From Bacteroidota bacterium (GTDB lineage: Bacteria; Bacteroidota; Bacteroidia; Bacteroidales; Tenuifilaceae), in contig JAEXVC010000160.1 of NCBI GenBank assembly GCA_023406715.1, positions 1 to 10,421 on the forward strand: 10,421 nt of DNA, given 5' to 3'. Positions within the stretch are counted from its first letter, which is position 1; each line of letters begins with the position of its first letter. This document shows, piece after piece, positions 7,525 to 10,421 of the stretch. Under the pieces are notes generated by a model. It was given only the letters and a program-made list of their open reading frames with translations, made no database searches and was not told the DNA's origin. The translations under genes and the position numbers were made by a program.

Positions 7525-8370
7525 ATGAACTACGAGCCTTTAATTAATTCGCTAATAGATTTAGCCATTGCCGAAGATATTGGGAATGGCGACTACTCAT
7601 CGCTATCGTGCATTCCTAGTTCTGAAACAGGCGCTGTTCATCTTATGATGAAGCAAAACGGTATTATTGCTGGAATTGACATTGCAATGCGAGTTTACCA
7701 TCGCCTTGACCCAAATGTAAAGTTTGAAGCATTCAAATCCGATGGGGAAGAATTGGTTTTTGGCGACTTTGTATTTAAAGCCGAAGGTAAAATACACACT
7801 TTACTCCAGGCCGAAAGGATAGTGCTAAACATTATGCAACGCATGAGTGGAATTGCCACACAAACCCGCGAATATGTTAGCCGTTGTCAAGGAACCAAAG
7901 CTAAAATACTTGATACCAGAAAAACCACGCCCGGTATGCGCGTTTTCGATAAAATGGCTGTAAAAATTGGTGGCGGGCACAACCATAGAATGGGATTATT
8001 CGATATGATTATGCTGAAAGATAACCATATCGATTTTGCGGGCGGAATTGAAAGCGCTATTATGAAGGCGAATCAGTATATCAAAGAAAAAGGATTAAAC
8101 ATTGATATTGAAGTGGAAACTCGCTCTCTAGAAGATATCGAAATTGTTCTTAGGGTTGGTGGGGTTCGCAGAATTATGCTAGATAACTTTTCGGTTGAAA
8201 AAACGCGCGAGGCTGTAAGGCTAATAAACGGAAAATTCGAAACCGAATCGTCGGGCGGAATAACACTCGATACAATTAGAGATTATGCGCTTTGTGGGGT
8301 CGATTACATTTCGGTTGGAGCCATAACTCATCAAATAAAAAGTATTGATATGAACCTCAAAAAGGTTTAG
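7525..8370 (+). CDS. nadC: Nicotinate-nucleotide pyrophosphorylase (carboxylating), quinolinate phosphoribosyltransferase
   Basis: NadC converts quinolinate and PRPP to nicotinate mononucleotide, CO2 and pyrophosphate, the point where de novo NAD synthesis joins the common pathway. It is a cytosolic enzyme, usually dimeric or hexameric. The 281-residue length is typical. The N-terminal open-faced sandwich (about 1-110) includes LLQAERIVLNIMQRMSGIAT (93-112). The barrel carries ILDTRKTTPGMR (128-139), KIGGGHNHRMGLFDMIMLKDN (147-167) with the substrate-binding His/Arg and the catalytic-site Lys165, then VETR (197-200), IMLDNFS (217-223), the phosphate-binding ESSGGI (241-246) and YISVGAITH (261-269). 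All expected active-site residues appear present. It sits between the DUF4783 gene and the YihY-family gene with gaps of 15 and 8 bases. No nadA or nadB lies in the window, so they must be elsewhere if the full pathway operates. Confidence 0.97.
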   Translation: MNYEPLINSLIDLAIAEDIGNGDYSSLSCIPSSETGAVHLMMKQNGIIAGIDIAMRVYHRLDPNVKFEAFKSDGEELVFGDFVFKAEGKIHTLLQAERIVLNIMQRMSGIATQTREYVSRCQGTKAKILDTRKTTPGMRVFDKMAVKIGGGHNHRMGLFDMIMLKDNHIDFAGGIESAIMKANQYIKEKGLNIDIEVETRSLEDIEIVLRVGGVRRIMLDNFSVEKTREAVRLINGKFETESSGGITLDTIRDYALCGVDYISVGAITHQIKSIDMNLKKV

Positions 8371-8378
8371 TTGATATA

Positions 8379-9347
8379 ATGGTTGAAAATAAGAAAATCG
8401 GTTTTTTAAAGAAATTTAGACACTCTAATTGGATACGCCTTAAATGGTTTTATAGGCGCGTAGACCGCTTTTCAACACCTGGACTAAAGGGTGTTCCTGT
8501 CACTTCCGTAATTCGATATTTCTTTAAAGGAATTGTAAACGGCGCAATAACTACAAGGGCCTCATCCGTTGCGTTTAGCTTTTTTTTGGCAACGGTTCCT
8601 ACACTAATTTTTATCTTTACCTTAATACCTCATATCCCCATATCAAACTTTCAGGAGCAACTCCTATCAGTAATTCAGGGTATAATGCCTGTGCATGCTT
8701 ACCAAACAGTCGAGGCCACATTAATTGAGGTTGTAACAATGAAAAGCACAGGCTTGCTTTCGTTTGGTTTCCTCGCGGCACTTTTCTTTAGTCACAATGG
8801 AGTTAGCTCTTTAATAGATGCTTTTAACGCAACCTATCACGCCATTGAAACCAGAACGTTTATTCAGCAACATATCATTGCCTTTTTGCTAACGTTTATT
8901 CTACCATTTATTGTGATGTTAGGATTTGCGCTGATGTTTTTCAGCGAACATTTTTTGAACCTTTTGGTGGATTGGGGGTTAATTAAGGTAAAGGCTATTA
9001 TGAGCATTCTTTTATTTGGCAAATGGCTACTTGTAGTTGCAGTATTCTTTTTTGGAATATCTGTAGTATACTATTTAGCCCCAGCTAAAAAGGAGGAATT
9101 TCGCTTTTTTTCGCCTGGAGCATTGCTAGCAACCGTTTTAATTATTATTACCTCGTTGGGTTTTTCATACTATGTAAATCAGTTTGGGCAGTACAATAAA
9201 TTCTACGGTTCGCTGGGGGGATTAATTGTATTTCAGATTTGGCTTTACTTCAATGCTTTTGGGCTTATACTGGGTTTCGACCTAAATGCGAGCATTCGTA
9301 GTGCAATTAATAGCCATAAAACCAAAATAGATTTACAGATAGAATGA
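8379..9347 (+). CDS. YihY/BrkB (UPF0761) family inner-membrane protein
   Basis: This protein has 322 residues and about six transmembrane helices (about 63-85, 124-140, 165-190, 213-233, 246-268, 279-300), preceded by a basic cytoplasmic N-terminus. The features match the YihY/virulence factor BrkB family. ASSVAFSFFLATVPTLIFIF is the conserved first helix with an alanine/serine-rich start and a proline. FFSHNGVSSLIDAFNATY (about 136-153) corresponds to the conserved loop with the N-A-x-Y pattern. GSLGGLIVFQIWLYFNAFGLI followed by GFDLNA is the typical last helix ending in G-x-[DE]-L-N-A. Members were once called ribonuclease BN by mistake; the true function is unsettled. The start is 8 bases after nadC and the stop overlaps the start of pdxH by 4 bases (ATGA), which suggests translational coupling. 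There is no evidence that it takes part directly in cofactor synthesis. Confidence 0.9.
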   Translation: MVENKKIGFLKKFRHSNWIRLKWFYRRVDRFSTPGLKGVPVTSVIRYFFKGIVNGAITTRASSVAFSFFLATVPTLIFIFTLIPHIPISNFQEQLLSVIQGIMPVHAYQTVEATLIEVVTMKSTGLLSFGFLAALFFSHNGVSSLIDAFNATYHAIETRTFIQQHIIAFLLTFILPFIVMLGFALMFFSEHFLNLLVDWGLIKVKAIMSILLFGKWLLVVAVFFFGISVVYYLAPAKKEEFRFFSPGALLATVLIIITSLGFSYYVNQFGQYNKFYGSLGGLIVFQIWLYFNAFGLILGFDLNASIRSAINSHKTKIDLQIE

Positions 9348-9988
9348 CAAAGGTTGATATTGCAAAACTCAGAAGGGAATACTCCCTTAAGTCCTTGAAT
9401 GAATCGGAAGTTAGTGCAGACCCAATTGCACAGTTCGAGTTTTGGCTGAATGAGGCCATTGATTCCCAATTGCCAGAGCCAAACGCTATGACATTAGCTA
9501 CCTCAACTTTCGAGGGCAAACCTTCGGCAAGGGTTGTGCTTCTCAAGCAGTTTGATGCAGAGGGATTCTCATTTTTCACAAATTACGATAGTCGCAAAGG
9601 AAAAAACTTACTCCAAAACCCTTATGCTGCAATAAATTTCTATTGGCCCGAGTTGGAGCGTCAGGTTAGAATTGAGGGTAAAGTTGCAAGAGTAAGTGAT
9701 TCCGAAAGCGATAAATACTTTAGAACACGCCCCGAAAAAAGCAAAATTGGCGCTTGGGCATCGCCACAGAGTAGCGTAATTCCTAGTCGACGATATTTAG
9801 AGAACCTAATGTCGGATTTTGACGAGGAGTTTCACAACAAAAGCATTGCACGCCCGAAGAATTGGGGTGGCTATATTCTAAAACCCACCCTTTTTGAGTT
9901 TTGGCAGGGACGCCCCAACCGCTTACACGATAGAATACAGTACTCGTTTATTAACGAAAAATGGGTGATTGAAAGGCTTGCTCCTTAG
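9344..9988 (+). CDS. pdxH: Pyridoxine/pyridoxamine 5'-phosphate oxidase
   Basis: PdxH is an FMN-dependent flavoenzyme that oxidises pyridoxine 5'-phosphate or pyridoxamine 5'-phosphate to pyridoxal 5'-phosphate, using O2 and releasing H2O2. It is cytosolic and homodimeric. The product is 214 residues, standard for the family. Visible motifs are LRREYSLKSLNE at the N-terminus, EPNAMTLAT (45-53), the FMN-binding RVVLLK (63-68), FFTNYDSRKG (77-86), ERQVRIEG (105-112), the RPEKSKIGAWASPQSS block (129-144), FEFWQGRPNRLHDR (184-197) with substrate-phosphate Arg/His residues, and the conserved C-terminus ERLAP. The start codon lies inside the stop of the upstream YihY-family gene. The stop overlaps the stop of the opposing receiver gene by 4 bases (9985-9988), leaving no room for an ordinary terminator between them. 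The enzyme needs oxygen, so the host is likely to meet at least some oxygen. Confidence 0.97.
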   Translation: MTKVDIAKLRREYSLKSLNESEVSADPIAQFEFWLNEAIDSQLPEPNAMTLATSTFEGKPSARVVLLKQFDAEGFSFFTNYDSRKGKNLLQNPYAAINFYWPELERQVRIEGKVARVSDSESDKYFRTRPEKSKIGAWASPQSSVIPSRRYLENLMSDFDEEFHNKSIARPKNWGGYILKPTLFEFWQGRPNRLHDRIQYSFINEKWVIERLAP

Positions 9989-10350
9989 CCTATAAGTTTA
10001 TTAATTTTATCAAATAGTGCCTCTGAATCGAGCGGTTTAGTTATGTAATCGTCGCAACCACTTTCGATGCTTTTATTTAGTTCCGATTGCAAAGCATAGG
10101 CTGTTTGTGCAATAATTGGCAAATCGGGCTTAATTTTCTTGAACTCCAACGCAAGGTCATAGCCATCGGCATCGGGTAATCTAATATCTAACAAAACTAA
10201 ATCGATATTTTTTTCTTGTTTAAATTGTTTTCGAGCCTCCTTTGCTGTTGATGCAAAAATAATGCGAGCCTCCCTACGCTCAAGGATTCGTTCAAAGTAT
10301 AGCCTAATATCCTTTGTATCCTCAACAATAAGTATAGTTTTACCCTTCAA
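9985..10350 (-). CDS. Receiver-domain (CheY-like) response regulator, single domain
   Basis: This 121-residue protein is one complete REC domain with no output domain. Key residues are present: acidic pocket E10 and D11, phosphoacceptor D55 in LVLLDIRLPD, T83 in IIAQTAYA, and K105 in YITKPL. The sequence style (TILIVEDTKD, IIAQTAYA, GCDDYITKPL) is most like the C-terminal receivers of Bacteroidota hybrid histidine kinases. It may be a phosphorelay intermediate or an atypical stand-alone regulator. The only in-frame start before the domain is TTG at 10350. The frame continues upstream through nine sense codons to a TAA at 10377-10375, and an out-of-frame ATG at 10370 opens a 7-codon frame MKALAFP whose TGA overlaps the TTG. 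The start is therefore uncertain, as is whether this is a free protein or a piece of a hybrid kinase. It is convergent with pdxH and shares 4 bases of stop codon with it. Confidence 0.85.
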   Translation of the reverse strand: MKGKTILIVEDTKDIRLYFERILERREARIIFASTAKEARKQFKQEKNIDLVLLDIRLPDADGYDLALEFKKIKPDLPIIAQTAYALQSELNKSIESGCDDYITKPLDSEALFDKINKLIG

Positions 10351-10374
10351 GGAAAAGCCAAGGCCTTCATTTTG

Positions 10375-10421
10375 TTAATTAGGGTTCTCCAATAGTACTA
10401 TTTCCTTAACCACATCAACAA
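10375..10421 (-). CDS. Possible 3' end of a gene upstream of the receiver gene (partial)
   Basis: On the minus strand a frame is open from the right edge to TAA at 10377-10375 and reads VDVVKEIVLLENPN. It is in the same frame as the receiver gene and separated from the TTG start by 24 bases. The other two minus frames close sooner. With only 14 whole codons this could be chance, but valine/leucine-rich coding-like sequence ending just before a same-strand gene is what a preceding operon gene would look like. The product cannot be named. Confidence 0.35.
   Translation of the reverse strand, partial: VDVVKEIVLLENPN

Noticed and set aside
7603..7797. 64-codon minus-strand open frame
   Set aside because: Antisense to the N-terminal part of nadC.
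9245..9579. Two overlapping minus-strand open frames across the yihY-pdxH junction
   Set aside because: Both are antisense to well-supported genes and lack any family motif.
1..10421. Search for CRISPR arrays, tRNA/rRNA, IS elements, toxin-antitoxin pairs, phage or defence genes
   Set aside because: No regularly spaced repeats, no cloverleaf-like sequence, no transposase or integrase motif, and no terminal inverted repeats were seen; the genes are ordinary chromosomal types with uniform codon use.

Overview
The window reads as a chromosomal segment of a Bacteroidota bacterium, most likely of the order Bacteroidales. The reasons are AT-rich coding sequence, no recognisable Shine-Dalgarno sites ahead of the genes, -7 elements resembling TAnnTTTG rather than sigma70 boxes, Bacteroidota-type protein families (DUF4783, DUF6265) and a very large multi-pass NtrY-like kinase. 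The order rlmH / DUF4783 / nadC / yihY matches my recollection of Bacteroidales genomes; I could not check it. I see no mobile element, CRISPR array, rRNA, tRNA, phage gene or large repeat.

Left part (1-2651): the tail of an unidentified gene comes first. It is followed by a secreted DUF6265 protein with a clear intrinsic terminator, a secreted LPP20-like protein on the minus strand, and a divergently transcribed POT/PTR2-like MFS transporter. The transporter converges on the next unit with only 27 bases between the stop codons.

Middle (2652-6845): two minus-strand genes lie in order rlmH then a 1222-residue membrane histidine kinase. RlmH is the ribosomal 23S pseudouridine-1915 methyltransferase. 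The kinase has about twelve membrane segments, two or three extracytoplasmic regions, HAMP, HisKA and HATPase_c, all catalytic boxes intact, and no response regulator beside it.

Right part (6846-10421): a 220-base divergent intergenic region separates rlmH from a tight plus-strand operon: DUF4783 protein, nadC (15-base gap), a YihY/BrkB-family membrane protein (8-base gap) and pdxH (ATGA overlap). This operon pairs an NAD biosynthesis enzyme with a PLP biosynthesis/salvage enzyme and two envelope proteins of unknown role. The stop codon of pdxH overlaps that of a convergent minus-strand receiver-domain protein by 4 bases. The receiver starts at TTG, and its reading frame continues upstream past a single TAA into a possible gene tail at the window edge.

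Most of the window is ordinary core-genome content and I found no convincing novel defence or mobile system. The items most worth a second look are the architecture of the giant orphan kinase, the start of the receiver gene, and the DUF4783/YihY pairing with cofactor genes.
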